Shown here: positions 32,338 to 43,260 of the stretch, piece by piece
Layout of the letters: the number at the start of each line of letters is the position of its first letter
How positions within the stretch are numbered: position 1 is the first letter of the stretch
NCBI GenBank assembly: GCA_903813345.2
Contig: CAIIXF020000003.1
Coordinates: 180,730-244,729, forward strand
Reading direction: 5' to 3'
DNA from: Owenia fusiformis
Lineage: Eukaryota > Annelida > Polychaeta > Sabellida > Oweniidae
Length of the DNA stretch: 64,000 nucleotides
Made by a program: the position numbers and the translations under genes
The notes under the pieces: generated by a model
The model's database searches: none
What the model saw: only the letters and a program-made list of their open reading frames with translations
Told to the model about the DNA's origin: nothing

Positions 32338-33005
32338 CTTGCCTTAAGAGAGTCATTTTTGTAAGTGTCTGTCACAAAATGAACTGTTCTACTTTTTGGA
32401 AGGCTGTTGAATATGGATTGAGAAACTTCTTCAAATGTGTTTGGCATAGGGGCAATTTGATAAAATAAGGAGTTTCCATCAATTACTTAAGAAGTGAAAT
32501 CCTTGTTTGGTACACTTGTAGATTTAAATGGTTTCATTATTGCATTTTGCAGAGTACTCTTTGCTGTTTTAACAGGCATTCCATCTGCTGTAGCAAGTGC
32601 CCATGGGATTGGCCCAAGAGGATATTGGAGGAGTTTTTTGAGATCAATATTACGTTTTTGGGCATGCGTTAAAAGTTGTCCAAATAAGTTTCTGTGTGCA
32701 GTTATTTCTACTGTTTTGTTGTCTTTTGTAGTGACTTTCTTTTTCAGGTTTAATGTTGCAAATGTTGCTAATCTCATCCTTTTTATAGGGGCGTGAAACG
32801 GTTCTGTCCTGTGGACAAATCATTCATTTTTAAACGTGCTAAATGCAGTCTCACCTTTTTCTAATGCTCCTAGGAGATCATCTGCAACATTTTCTGGTGC
32901 CTTTTCACCAGATGACAAGCTTGAAAATATTTTTTTCGTCATAATTTGTTTTAAGTGTTCTGGCTTTATCTCAAATTGAATTATGTATGTTTTAGTGAAA
33001 AAACT
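32338..33005 (-). pseudogene. Two-stop reading frame of an unnamed invertebrate protein family
   Basis: On the minus strand one frame runs about 220 codons with only two stops, a TGA near 32820 and a TAA near 32487. Blocks in order: IIQFEIKPEHLKQIMTKKIF, ALEKGETAFSTFK, FHAPIKRMRLATFA, a helical basic segment, YPLGPIPWALATADGMPVKT, VIDGNSLF, and VHFVTDTYKNDSLK. From memory, the G-P-x-P-W-A-L-A-(T/S)-x-D-G signature, the FHxPIKR block and the (F/V)-V-T-D-x-Y-x-x-x-S-(I/L)-K block recur together in unannotated proteins of many invertebrate genomes. Beyond it, 32100-32225 is open after a TTTTAG acceptor and reads DSLKQSKGN, so at least one intron is likely. Function unknown; repeated occurrence suggests a mobile-element passenger. 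Confidence 0.55.
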
Positions 33006-33794
33006 AGTTAGAACCTGCCCTCAGTATATTTAAAGATGTATTTAATAACAAAACCTTTGTTCATCCTCGAAAGATTTATATGTTTGAAAAAGAGAGTTGG
33101 TGTTTGTGCTGGAATTATACTATTAGTTAAAATTACTATGCATGATGAATGTAATTTGTGAAATCTGTGTTGGGTTCCCCATGGCTCAGTTTCAGCATTG
33201 ACTTTTCTAGCAGGTGGAATGCTATGTCTCTTTGTCTTGTCTTTTTATGAATGTGATCTACAAGTCATTGTTTTAGGACACCTAGCTGAGCTACTACCAT
33301 GGTGTGCTTTGTCCTTGTGTTGGTATAGCCTTGTCTTGCATGTTCGTAGTTCAGTGGTTTGAGTTTTTCAGACTCAAGTGCTTTTAAGTGCTTTACATCT
33401 TCGTGTTTCTTCTTGTCTTATACTTAGGTGGTTCAAAAAGTTTTGCAGTTGATGCCATAACTTCAAGGAAAATAGGACTTTTACATTGAAACTTAGTACA
33501 CATATGTGTTATACATTTATACATTATATGTTAAAATTTCAGACTTCATCTGTTATTGGTTATTAAAAAAATTAGTACTTAGTAATGTATATTTTGAACG
33601 TATTCTTTGCAAATTGATGCCCGATTCAATATCTACTCCTGTTTTTAATTAAAAGTGTTGTCATTGAAATATTATACATAGAATTGAATGCTCTCAGTAT
33701 TGTTCCTCGTCCAAAATGTTCTGATTTATTTAACAACGTTTCAGGTATATTGTGATCACCTTATCTTAAAACTTCTCGACTCTGCTCTCCAGCC
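33006..33794. other. No recognised gene
   Basis: AT-rich sequence between the two-stop frame and the right inverted arm. No domain motif seen on either strand. Confidence 0.5.
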
Positions 33795-34636
33795 ATTATG
33801 GTGCTTCTTGTTCCCTCCCATTGATCATAATCGACACTGTAGCATTGGTGTTAATATCATTAACCCCTGATGTGGTATCCTGCTGTATCCTGCAAAAAAT
33901 TGCTACTAGTATTTTACAAAATAAAATTTATGTGTTCAAAAGTAAGAGTTTTCTTTTTACCTGTGCAAGAAATAACATCTTCTCATTGAGGACATCGAAT
34001 GCCAAGTGGTTCCTCATTTTCTGTCCATCATTGGGAAATAAATGTTCATGTGTGAGTTCAAAGTATATCTTCGCTGAATTAGTCTCCTTACATCTCCACC
34101 AACATGTCCCAGACTACTTCATTTTTTTACTACTTCATAACCATCAATTACCTCCTCACACTTAAAGCATAAACATAAGATAACTTAAAAATGTATAATA
34201 TTATTATTTTTAAGGCTGGAGCAAGTACACATTATTAATAAATACAATAAAAAACAACATAACAGAACAAGGCAAATAAAAGAACAATAACATAACTGCA
34301 CTCACAAAGATACTCACAAAATAAAAAAATTCATGCTAAAATACTGCAAGAAAAAAACAAATTAGAATTTGGCAGCTTGCACATCTGAGGCAATGAAATT
34401 TCAGCTACAAAGTTCAAATGTCATTATATATTGAGCTCTCAGATGTCTTAACCACCTACAATAAGAGATAAATCTGATAAGTGTGGGTGGGCGGGCAATT
34501 CAAACCTGAAAGAAGATGTGACAAGTAGTTCGAAATGACATATACACATATTTCTATCTAATCAATTTTAATTTTTATCCAAAGTTTAACTTTTCCCAAA
34601 TCTTCATTTTGTCCAATTTTTTTATTTTCTAGTATT

Positions 34637-34879
34637 TCAATACATTGAATCTTCTGCCAGATGATTTCTAATCTTCAGCAAATTGTTCTCCAAAACAATA
34701 TGTTCTGGGGTCAGGTCGAGATGTAATCTCATGCTATGGTTGGCTTCTCTATACCAATTGTATGCATCAACGAAATGTTGCCATAAAATTGGTGTCTCAT
34801 CCAGTATTAATTTTTTTTCCAGTAGTGGATGATTTCTCAATGCAGTTACAAACACGTTTGAAATTATTTGTGACAACAC
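34637..34879 (-). pseudogene. P/THAP-type transposase fragment, C-terminal part (right arm)
   Basis: Mirror copy of 3008-3250 with one visible residue difference (YNW in place of YNC). It ends at the same stop after AEDSMY. Dead in the same way as the left copy. Confidence 0.6.
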
Positions 34880-35014
34880 ATTGTCTTGGTGCTTTCTCAG
34901 ACAAATTCATGTTAGTTTAAAAAAAACTTCTGTTTGGGGCTGCTCAATCGGAACTGAAAAAGTCAACTCAAATTGGAAGTCCATTAAATTGTAATGGACG
35001 TCCTAAAACATTCA

Positions 35015-35257
35015 TCATATTTCTGGTGCAGATGCTGTTTTTGTAGAAAAATATGCAATTGGGAAACGAAAACCATCATATGAAATGAACATGAATTGGA
35101 TTATATATGCAGCTATCAATGAATATTCCTCTGATACAATGTTTTGCATTGCGTCGCTTATATCCCCTATATCAATTAGTCCAATAATTTCCATGTAGTC
35201 CTTACAGTTATGTAGAGTCATGTCTTCCTGTATTTTCATTTCATCTATAAGAACACC
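35015..35257 (-). pseudogene. P/THAP-type transposase fragment, catalytic-core start (right arm)
   Basis: Mirror copy of 2631-2873 with GVLIDEMKIQE, IGLIDIGDIS and FRFPIAYFSTKTASAPE. It ends at the same tandem stops. One residue differs (DISDA versus DISDS). Confidence 0.65.
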
Positions 35258-35921
35258 ACCCTGTCAATGTGTCCCTTTAATGTCTGTGTTTTCACGCATT
35301 CATTTTAACATGTGGTAGTCTACTCCTGGTCGCTGTTTCACTGGACATTTGTATTTATTCAACAGTGAACATGATGGCAAGCAAAATGATGTTCCCTTAA
35401 GCATGGAACCATTTTGTTGCATAACAATCTCTCCAGTATTTAAATTATATTACAATTATATTAGATGTTTTTTACCACCAAGGCAATTATTTGGCTAATT
35501 TTGATAATGTAAGAGGTGATTTTGTTTCTCTTGTTCCAGAATTTTTGGTCTCCATCAATTAACAAAAACATATCTTGCTTGCAATTTTCCTTATCTTGCT
35601 TGCCATTCTTATCTTGTGACTTCTGTTGGATAATGGTAATATTTTAAATCAATTCAATCAGTTTCAAAATAATTTTATTTCATTTCTCATAACAAATTCA
35701 CAACACAGGCTTTGACACCCCAAGGGGTGTATAACTGCCCATAATTAATTTTACAATATACTTACATGAACACTGTAAGCATTCAAAGTATGCATACATC
35801 TTTACAATGATATGTTACAATATGTATACAATACAAAAATACAAAAATATGAGACATCAAAGAAATATAATTATATGTTTTGCTTATTCTGTACTTAAGA
35901 GGTCAGTCTTTAAAACAGAGA

Positions 35922-36345
35922 TGTAGTTGGTGATTCACAGCTTGGGACATCTTCATCTTCCATAGGAAATGCCTCAACATCAAGGCTAGAATCATCAGTC
36001 TCATTATTCTGACCGACATCATCTACAAAAAGATTCCTTCTCCTAACCAAATTACCGTTGGCATCTTATTCTACATAAATTTGTTGATGCACCTTCCAGT
36101 TAAAAACAATCCCCTTTGACCTTTCAAAGTCAAATCTTCTCCAGCCATTTTCAAATTCTCAGCCTTGACTGGTGAACCATGGTGTTTAGTGTTGGGTGGA
36201 ATGATTGAAGAAAAGTCTATGGTTGCAAATAAAACTATGGATACGTGTTTGTAATGGCAATCTGGTCCCATGCCGACTGTGCTTCCTGTACTACACCATG
36301 TTTATCAATGGACATGTCAACATTATATATGAGTTGCTTCTTCAT
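35922..36345 (-). pseudogene. Broken SWIM zinc-finger protein fragment (right arm)
   Basis: Mirror copy of the left-arm fragment 1535-1984: the same frameshift before MGPDCHYKHVSIVLF and the same acidic C-terminal block ending in a stop near 35911-35920. The upstream part keeps QLIYNVDMSIDKHGVVQEAQ in frame, which is slightly better preserved than in the left arm. Confidence 0.55.
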
Positions 36346-36950
36346 ACTTGCATTGACACCAGCATGTTGTGCTGCGGATATACTGCAAATATCCGTCATC
36401 ATACAGTTTCTGGGCTGACACAAATGAGGATTTCTCAAATTGTAGCAAATAATTGTCAACACTTTCCTTAGACATATGTGGTATAAAACACCTTCATTTA
36501 CAGATTAGCCTTAGATTAAAAATAGGCAAATTAAAAAAGGAAAACCACAAACCAAAAATATGCAAATTGATTCTTTATTTCTTATTCCTATTTGCCGCTC
36601 AATTTGCTGCATAAATATCAGTCTATTTTCACTTTGCCGCACCATTTTGAAATATCACTTGTTTGAAATGATTGTTTAGATTTTACGGCGTTAAAAGTAT
36701 GACAATACATTGGTCCAGCTGGCCAGCCATAGATAACTGAGATGCTTATTCACAGGTGAGTAACTGTGGTACGATACTCACAAGTCATCACATATCTCAT
36801 TAATGACCAGGCTGCCCTGTTTCGAGTAAGAACTTTGATTCCATCTTTGGCAATATTGAATGGTTTCATGGCAAAAGTGTCATACTTCAGTTCCCCATTT
36901 ACATTTATTAAGTGAGACTCACAAATCTTGGGTCCAGTATGTGGGTCCAA

Positions 36951-39140
36951 AGCTTCTACCTGCTTCTGTGCTTTCCAAAGCTACTACAACACCTAAAGAG
37001 GTTGTAGTTGCTGGCTAATTGAGGCATTTAAACCTTTTCTAAAGTGTCCGAGTATGTACATAACTGAATGCCTCTCATAATCGACGTGTGCGTCAATAAT
37101 TCAACATGTTGAACGCAATGTAGATACGGCTTTGTTTATTATTTGGATTCCTTAGTAGCTTTCTATGCAGGGCCATAAGACATGTCATTATAGGCCTGTA
37201 ATATTTTTATAATTATAGTAACTTACCTAAATACAGGGATATGTAGGAGATACTTTTACGCTAACTGTTATGCCTAGTGATGTTCCCGGTGTTGTTAATA
37301 CTCAGCCGATTTTTCAGTCCTCAAATGTCGTGAACAGCTGATCGTGAAGGACTTTTGTCAATTCCACCACAAAAGATAACAGCAAAAATGTGCTCCGAAG
37401 AAGCAATGCAAAAATAAATGTAGTAACGTGCAAGAGCGAGAAAATCTAGTTGCGTCGATCCTGTGCGTGCCATGAGTGATCCAAGCTATGAAAAATGTAT
37501 TACAGTTGTTCCTAAAAGCTTTTTGATTGGTCAACAATGGACCAATTGCATTGCTTATTAGAAATATTTGCGCATACGCAATTCGCAGAGCTAGTCATCA
37601 ACATATCACTTCGGCTGGCAGATGGTCTACCCGTTAGCATAACAACTTCAAATAAACAATTGACACGATATTGGCTCTCAGAATGCAACATCGATACTCT
37701 CACAATGTTTTTGATGTCATGATAAATTCGAATTCAAACAGCCGCCGTATTGTTCTCTTCAACATTTGAATCGTTAATTTTGGTCTTATTTTCGAATTCG
37801 AATTTTGTAATTACATCATCAAGAATATCGTAAGAGTATCAATGTTGCATTCTGGGAGCCCATCCTCCTTGTGAGTATTGCGAATGGGATAGATAGAACC
37901 ATATTAAGATTATAAGACCATGTAGGAATAACTAAATGTAATCCCCTAATACCAAAGAATACTAGTCTATTAAAACAATTGCATTTCTGCCAGCGATCAT
38001 TCTGAGATTAATTTAAAATGAACATAGTTGTAAATTGGTTTTCGAATGTAGTACCAACTAACGCTCATCTTTTGGAAATCTCTCACACCTCCCCTGAGAT
38101 AGGCGTAAATAGATGTATCGCCATCTTACATACATACAATCTTACATATATGTATAGAACTGCCATCTATTCATGAATATAAAGTTTTAATAACTAACGT
38201 GAACAAAAGGTTCATGAGATTCTGATTGTCAGGTTCTGAGAATGCTGCTGCCATCTTTGAATAAACTAATTATCAATGATATAACTATTATAATTTATTG
38301 TGATAACGAACGCCTCCCAATCCGAATGCTTTTAACTGGTCACGGTGGCATTTGGATTAGACAGGTTATACTGTATAAGTAATAGTAATACTGGAATTCA
38401 AAAAAATCTGAATCAATCTAAATTTGGGAAATATTGTCAGCTATTTGAAATGAAGACCAACTTTGTAAAAAGTCTCTATAATTTTTTTTTTAATTTATAC
38501 AATAACAACAATCTACTCAACTTCAGTTCAAATTCCAATGCTCTGGCCTTGGCTAATCAAAACAGTTCAATGCAATTGTTTCATCAACGCTCTTTATATC
38601 ATAATTATTTCACATGCAAATACTGTACTGCCACTAATATTTGATGCTGTTATCTTTCACATTTTTGCAATTTAGAAATTTTGCGGATATCAATTTTCGC
38701 TAATTATATTTTTTTTTATAATTTTGTATCTATTACACCATTATTTTATTTCTCAAAATTTTTTCCAGCTTATTTGATTAAATGTTTTTAAAACCAAGAA
38801 ATATGAATGAAACAGTACCTTATTACCTTTAATTATTGCTATACCATGTACTTAAAGCCTTTACATGACACCAATCAGGTATCACCCGCTTCAAAATCAT
38901 AGGTGAAACTAAACTATTGAAATAGCTTTGTGAATACGATGTAACGCCATAAATTGCGGACAGGCAATAGGTCCGCATGCAAGCTGGAATTAGGCCTCAG
39001 AGTTGGACTGACTACGTGTCTTAATCTCCAATCTGATTTCTTCTCCACTTAGGGATAGAACCTGGATGAGGTCTTCTTGAACTACTTCTGGGTTTGTAAC
39101 AATCAGTGATTTTTGCTACATTCATAATACTTAGAGACAT
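36951..39140. other. Right flank of the inverted repeat; no gene
   Basis: Contains the small inverted repeat at 37672-37860 (separate entry). A 99-codon plus-strand frame at 38345-38644 is Asn/Ser/Leu-rich and judged random. Nothing else recognised. Confidence 0.5.
37672..37860. repeat. Hairpin-forming inverted repeat, ~64-bp arms
   Basis: GCTCTCAGAATGCAACATCG at 37674 pairs with CATTCTGGGAGC-type sequence near 37845-37860, and the arms extend through ATACTCTCACAAT and AAATTCGAATTC. Arms are about 37672-37735 and 37797-37860 with a 60-bp loop. It is probably a short MITE; a target duplication is not evident. Confidence 0.7.
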
Positions 39141-39142
39141 GA

Positions 39143-39516
39143 TTAATGGGTATTTTGTTTGATTCTTTTAGGGTCTAAACGAGAAAGAAAGACTGCATAT
39201 TTCTGGTCCTTTCCATAGACTAGGGCTTTGGCATCTAGCATGTCAGTCAGTAAGGTAGAGTGGCCTGATGGTTTTGCATTTATTATTGTTTTGCAGCCAA
39301 TAATAGTCTTCGGCACTACCTCTGTTGTTGAAGCTGCATGAAACCCTTCCAAAACAGGACAGTTTGAAGTACGTGGTCATCTTTCATTGACGGTAGTGAT
39401 CTGGATACTCTCCTCAAAAGAATTACTTAAATGAAAATTCTCTGCTTGTTTGGATGCTAGCAAGCGCCTGTAACCATGAATTGCTTCACTGTATGCCATT
39501 GGTAAAGGACGTGCTA
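39143..39516 (-). pseudogene. Unrecognised broken reading frame, possible last exon of a decayed gene
   Basis: The minus-strand frame is open from about 39516 to 39143 with one in-frame TGA near 39383. It reads RPLPMAYSEAIHGYRRLLAS, an acidic-polar stretch, then PKTIIGCKTIINAKPSGHST and KYAVFLSRLDPKRIKQ. No family recognised. It lies downstream, on the same strand, of candidate exons at 39713-39776, 40396-40452 and 40768-40884, so together these may be remnants of one multi-exon gene. Confidence 0.4.
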
Positions 39517-39712
39517 TCGTTTTTTATAATTGTGAACCTTAGCCATGTCAACTTCATTTCCAGCCATGGCATGTTTTGGAACTTTTGTTATTGACTGGGG
39601 TATGGTAATTAACAATGGTATTTTTTATGATAATCAGTTCCCTTCCTTCACACTGGATGCCTTCCTTTTCGTAATGTATTGTAATGTATTGTAATGGTCA
39701 CTTACGACATAC

Positions 39713-39776
39713 CTTTCATTAAAAAGATCTTCTCCGACGCTGATTATCTCACCTAAATGGCTTTTGTATCTGTGAT
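39713..39776 (-). CDS. Candidate exon, copy 1 of a duplicated exon
   Basis: A 64-bp minus-strand block is bounded by a TTTTTCAG acceptor and a GTATGT donor (39707-39712). In one frame it reads HRYKSHLGEIISVGEDLFNE. About 67 bases are duplicated at 40396-40462 including the acceptor end, with a few substitutions and one indel that changes which frame is open. Confidence 0.4.
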
Positions 39777-40395
39777 CTGAAAAACATTGTTAATGGTCAT
39801 GTAATTTTGACCAATGAGTGACATACAATGTGTTGGAACGCCAATTTTCAGGGTTGGCCAGAAAAACGTCCATATTTTTATTTGTAATATCTTCGCAAAT
39901 TATATATCATTAAAAGGGTAATTCAATTTCAAACAAAGTGATGTATGAATCGTAAAATATGAATGGCTATTGGTGACTCCATGGTCATTTCCGTATCATG
40001 AGACAGTAACAGTCGAAAACAAGATTTTCCTTTATGTTTTGAGCTTAATGCATAATATTGCATTGCTTAATAAACACTTTTAGGCTTTTATATATGAAGA
40101 AAAGGTATTGGAGTTGAGTTTTATTGTTTGTAAATCATTTTGCAGCTCTGAAATAATCATGGAACCTATTTGTATGCATTGTTGTTCGTTATGAAGTAAG
40201 ACTAGAGAGGATAAGATGCACGGGCAACCTAAACGTGAACCTGTATTTATGCGTACGCGTATAGGTTTTTCTAAATGTTCTTTTGAGCAGCAAAATAAGT
40301 GATTTATCCACCCGTCGACGAAAATGTAAATGAAATAAGGAGTGTCATTGACCTTTAAACTAAAAAAGATGAGATGACCACGGATGATTGGCTTT

Positions 40396-40452
40396 AAAAA
40401 GATCTTCTCCGACGCTGATTATCTCACCTAAAAAGGCTTTTGTGTCTGTGAT
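40396..40452 (-). pseudogene. Candidate exon, copy 2 of a duplicated exon
   Basis: Begins after a GTGTTTCAG acceptor and reads ITDTKAFLGEIISVGEDLFK in phase 0. Beyond 40396 similarity to copy 1 stops, and the donor seen in copy 1 (AAAGGTATGT) is missing, so this copy is probably dead. The duplicate lies 675 bp from copy 1. Confidence 0.4.
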
Positions 40453-40767
40453 CTGAAACACATTGGAATTTAAGAACTTACCAACATCTCTTAGGCCAAT
40501 GTTACAAGCCTGTCAGCTTACATATCCAAGATTTCTCTTCTTGGTAGTGAAGTTTCTCTCTCACTCAAAGAAACAATGAGTGAATCTACTTTTGATTCTG
40601 TATTCATGCCTGCCCATGAGCTGGAGATGATATAATGTTAAGGGACTGAATCATCCATTTAGTCATTTAAAGGGACACTGCTTGTAAGTTAGTTCTCACT
40701 CAAAGAAGCTGCTAATGTAATTTGGACAAAACTCATTAAACTTTCAGTATAGAAAAACTGAACTTAC

Positions 40768-40884
40768 TGCACATGTTTCACATCCAGTCCATTGACTTCA
40801 ACTTCTAGTTGTACTCCCAGTGGAATGTCCTTTACCTCTTGTGGATTCTTGTAGTTATATAAGACATAATTTATTTCCAAATAC
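40768..40884 (-). CDS. Candidate exon with canonical splice sites, unknown protein
   Basis: A 117-bp minus-strand block lies between an acceptor (TTTATAG, 40885-40891) and a GTAAGT donor (40762-40767). The only open frame reads YLEINYVLYNYKNPQEVKDI, then PLGVQLEVEVNGLDVKHVQ. The alternating hydrophobic pattern suggests beta strands. Phase does not join perfectly with either downstream duplicate exon, so the gene is probably broken. No family recognised. Confidence 0.45.
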
Positions 40885-40949
40885 CTATAAATGAAAAATA
40901 TTTTTTCTCATTAAGAGTTATGAGATATAATACAGGATGTTCCATTAAT

Positions 40950-41305
40950 CATTTGTTTTAGTTGTTTGCAAATGTCTATGGTTCCTACGATAGCAAACTC
41001 CCGCTTCATCGCGTATAATGTAGGAACATGCAAGGTGAACTCCAGTGTTTATTGTCATCAAGTTTCACCCGCACATGATCATATGGTTTCAATGGTGCAA
41101 GTGGCTTTGCACCATAGCGCAAATCACGGTAATATTTGTATTTGGCCTTTACATTGGTGTCATGCTCAAATACTTTATTCATATCTGGTAGGGAAGGTCT
41201 CAACTTTTGATGTAAAATTGAGAGGGTGGTTCTCAACTTTCTGCTCATTAATAACTCAGAAGGACTAACCCCTGTAGTTCCTGTAGGTGTGGCATGATAA
41301 CTCAA
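40950..41305 (-). pseudogene. Ty3/Gypsy integrase C-terminal fragment
   Basis: The minus-strand frame reads YHATPTGTTGVSPSELLMSR and KLRTTL, then LKPYDHVRVKLDDNKHW. After a frameshift near 41040 it continues RDEAGVCYRRNHRHLQ. The Y-R-x-T-P-x-x-x-T-G-x-S-P-x-x-L-L-x-G-R block, the G-D-x-V-x-V segment and the R-R-N-R-x-H-L end are in the order found at the C-terminus of Ty3/Gypsy (Metaviridae) integrases. Here H replaces R in the first block and S replaces G in LLMSR. The catalytic D,D-35-E core is absent, and no LTRs were recognised around it. Confidence 0.75.
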
Positions 41306-41461
41306 TAATGCAAGAGACGGATCGCTTTGAGCATTTTAAATTACCGAATTAGCACTTTAATAGAAAAGAATTTATTTTCATAACTGAAACTTACCTACCT
41401 GTACAACATTGTAAAATGAAGGAGAACAGGCTCTTGAATTAATCACAAGTGTGATTAATTA

Positions 41462-42037
41462 CAGGGTGGTCAAAAAAAATGGAAACCCTGCATTTTCCTA
41501 ATATCTTTGTCATTTTAAGGAATTAGTCCCTGATATTTCAAATATTTGTACATCATTCAATTTCCTACCACCCAACCAAATTTCATGACCATCAGACTGA
41601 TAGTCACAATTTTACAGCACTTTGAATAACATGCCTCAAGTTTGGCCATCATCGCGCTGTATGCAAACCTGCACAGTTATTAATGGGCCGAATGCATTCC
41701 TCAGCAGGTATGGCTTGAATGATATGGATGATCTCACTTTTGAGATTTGTGATTGTCCTGAGGTCATTCTCGTACACTTTTTCCTTGCCATATCCCTACA
41801 GGTAGGGACATTTTGGATGGCAAATGCAGGTGGCCCGACAAGGCAATGTTGGCCACTAGGGCATGTTCTGTAAAGTGCTGTAACATTGTGACTATCAATC
41901 TGATGGTCATGAAACAAAGTAGGCTGGTAGGAAATTGAATGATGTACAAATGTGCAAAATATCAGGGAGTTATTTCTTAAAATGACAAATATATGAGGAA
42001 AATGGTGTAAGGGTTTCCATTTTTTTTGACCACCCTG
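41462..42037. mobile_element. Tc1/mariner-type MITE with ~168-bp inverted termini, TA target duplication
   Basis: The element starts CAGGGTGGTCAAAAAAAATG and ends with the reverse complement, flanked by TA on both sides (41460-41461 and 42038-42039). Inverted arms are about 41462-41628 and 41870-42037. The 240-bp interior is coding-like on the minus strand: a frame near 41630-41790 reads NLKSEIIHIIQAIPAEECIR, resembling the end of a Tc1/mariner or IS630 transposase. The element therefore looks like an internal-deletion derivative of an autonomous parent. Confidence 0.85.
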
Positions 42038-42039
42038 TA

Positions 42040-43030
42040 GTTGAGAAGAGTGGGGCATGAACTGAGCTCATCATCCGTTGATATATATATCCATTAATGA
42101 TATGCATTCCTAACTGCATTCAACCTCCTTAATGTTGCTACGAATATCGAAAATGTTTTAAATCTTTACATAATGAAGTTAACTAACTAAATGACCTAAA
42201 TGATCCCAATCAATTCACTCTTTTGTACCTTTAATATGACTTATTTTTGATTTACCCTTGGTGAAAAAATGGTAAATATGCCTTTTAAATGATGTTACAT
42301 TGCTATATATGATATATACATTGAATACTATACTCCATCTAATATATGGTGCTATTTTTTGCATTTTGAAATTTGCGGCTATTATATTTCGCTAGTTTTT
42401 AGTTTTTTTTAATTTTGTGGCTATTAATTTTTTGCAGATTTGTCATAAAAAAAGTTTGCATCCTCTCCTGGATATGATATGATATAACATTGGCACCATG
42501 AATGAACTCTAACCCACTGCACACATCCACTGACCATAGATGTTGAGGCTGTCACTGATGACTCTGGGACACAATTCTTGGGGATGACTGCCTGCTGGTG
42601 GAGCTTTGTAGGTATGACTTAAGTTGTGGCTGGATTTGTTCCTGGTGGACAGGGTGTCCTTGTCAAAACCCTTCTGTATAAGACAAAGTGTTCTGAGACA
42701 TTCTAGGGAAGTCAAACGTGGCTTTGTCACCTAGCCGTTCCAATATCCATCCACAATGTAGCACAAAGCCTTGCAGAATGGCACAGCAGAATAACTGCAA
42801 TGTCTATATCTGATAACAATGTTTCCTTGCTCTTTATTTGCTAAAATGGCAAGCAGCATCAGACATTCCACAACTCCCGTATCATGACACATTCTGCAAT
42901 AAAAGTGGAAACACCCACCTGGTACATCAACCTACAGGTGACGACTTTCAAGAATGTGTCAATAGGAGGGATCTTGCCAGTCAGCAGCAAGCAACAGGCA
43001 GTTTTTTCTTGAAAGATCTGGATTTCAGAG
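42040..43030. other. No recognised gene
   Basis: AT-rich; short ATATAT runs near 42080 and a GATATGATATGATATAAC stretch near 42472. Frames at 42509-42730 and 42838-43143 lack motifs. Confidence 0.5.
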
Positions 43031-43032
43031 CA

Positions 43033-43260
43033 TCACTCATATCTTGTAGGGCAAGAAAGTTTGTTTTTTTTATTCAATTTGTTAGATATGCTTGTACTGT
43101 CGTTTGTTTGGAGTTTATTCAAACAGAATTGTATGGCTTCTAGTCCCAATGTATGAGGTATGTTTGAATAAAGGCTCACAACATCCAACGTTACAAGTTT
43201 AGTCCCTAAAGGATCTTGTACACCTGCCATTATGATCTCCCCATGAACAAAATGAATCAT
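43033..43260 (-). pseudogene. Penelope-like reverse transcriptase fragment (first palm motif)
   Basis: The minus-strand frame contains LVTLDVVSLYSNIPHTLGLE, the L-(V)-x-x-D-V-x-S-L-Y-(S/T)-N-I-P-H block of Penelope-like RTs, which carries the first catalytic aspartate. It is followed by IQFCLNKLQT, then decays. Forty-four bases of its N-terminal part recur inverted at 43961-44004. Confidence 0.7.

Larger units (their letters stand above)
33795..36950 (-). repeat. Right arm of the long inverted repeat (partner 823-4105)
   Basis: Reverse-complement partner of the left arm, from ATTATGGTGCTTCTTG to CAGTATGTGGGTCCA. It is about 130 bp shorter than the left arm because of several small deletions near 36355, 36485, 36560 and 36585, at least one bounded by short microhomology (TAGG). 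It keeps a few bases lost from the left arm near 35650. Protein fragments are annotated separately. Confidence 0.9.

Noticed and set aside
823-36950. Reading the 36 kb span as a Polinton/Maverick or viral integrant
   Set aside because: No protein-primed DNA polymerase, retroviral-like integrase, packaging ATPase or capsid gene was recognisable, and the arms contain dead transposase pieces. Polinton ends are also much shorter.
823-36950. Arms as long terminal repeats
   Set aside because: They are inverted with respect to each other, not direct.
41636-42058. 140-codon minus-strand frame
   Set aside because: It spans the terminal repeat of the mariner-type MITE; only the short interior part resembles a transposase tail, and in another frame.
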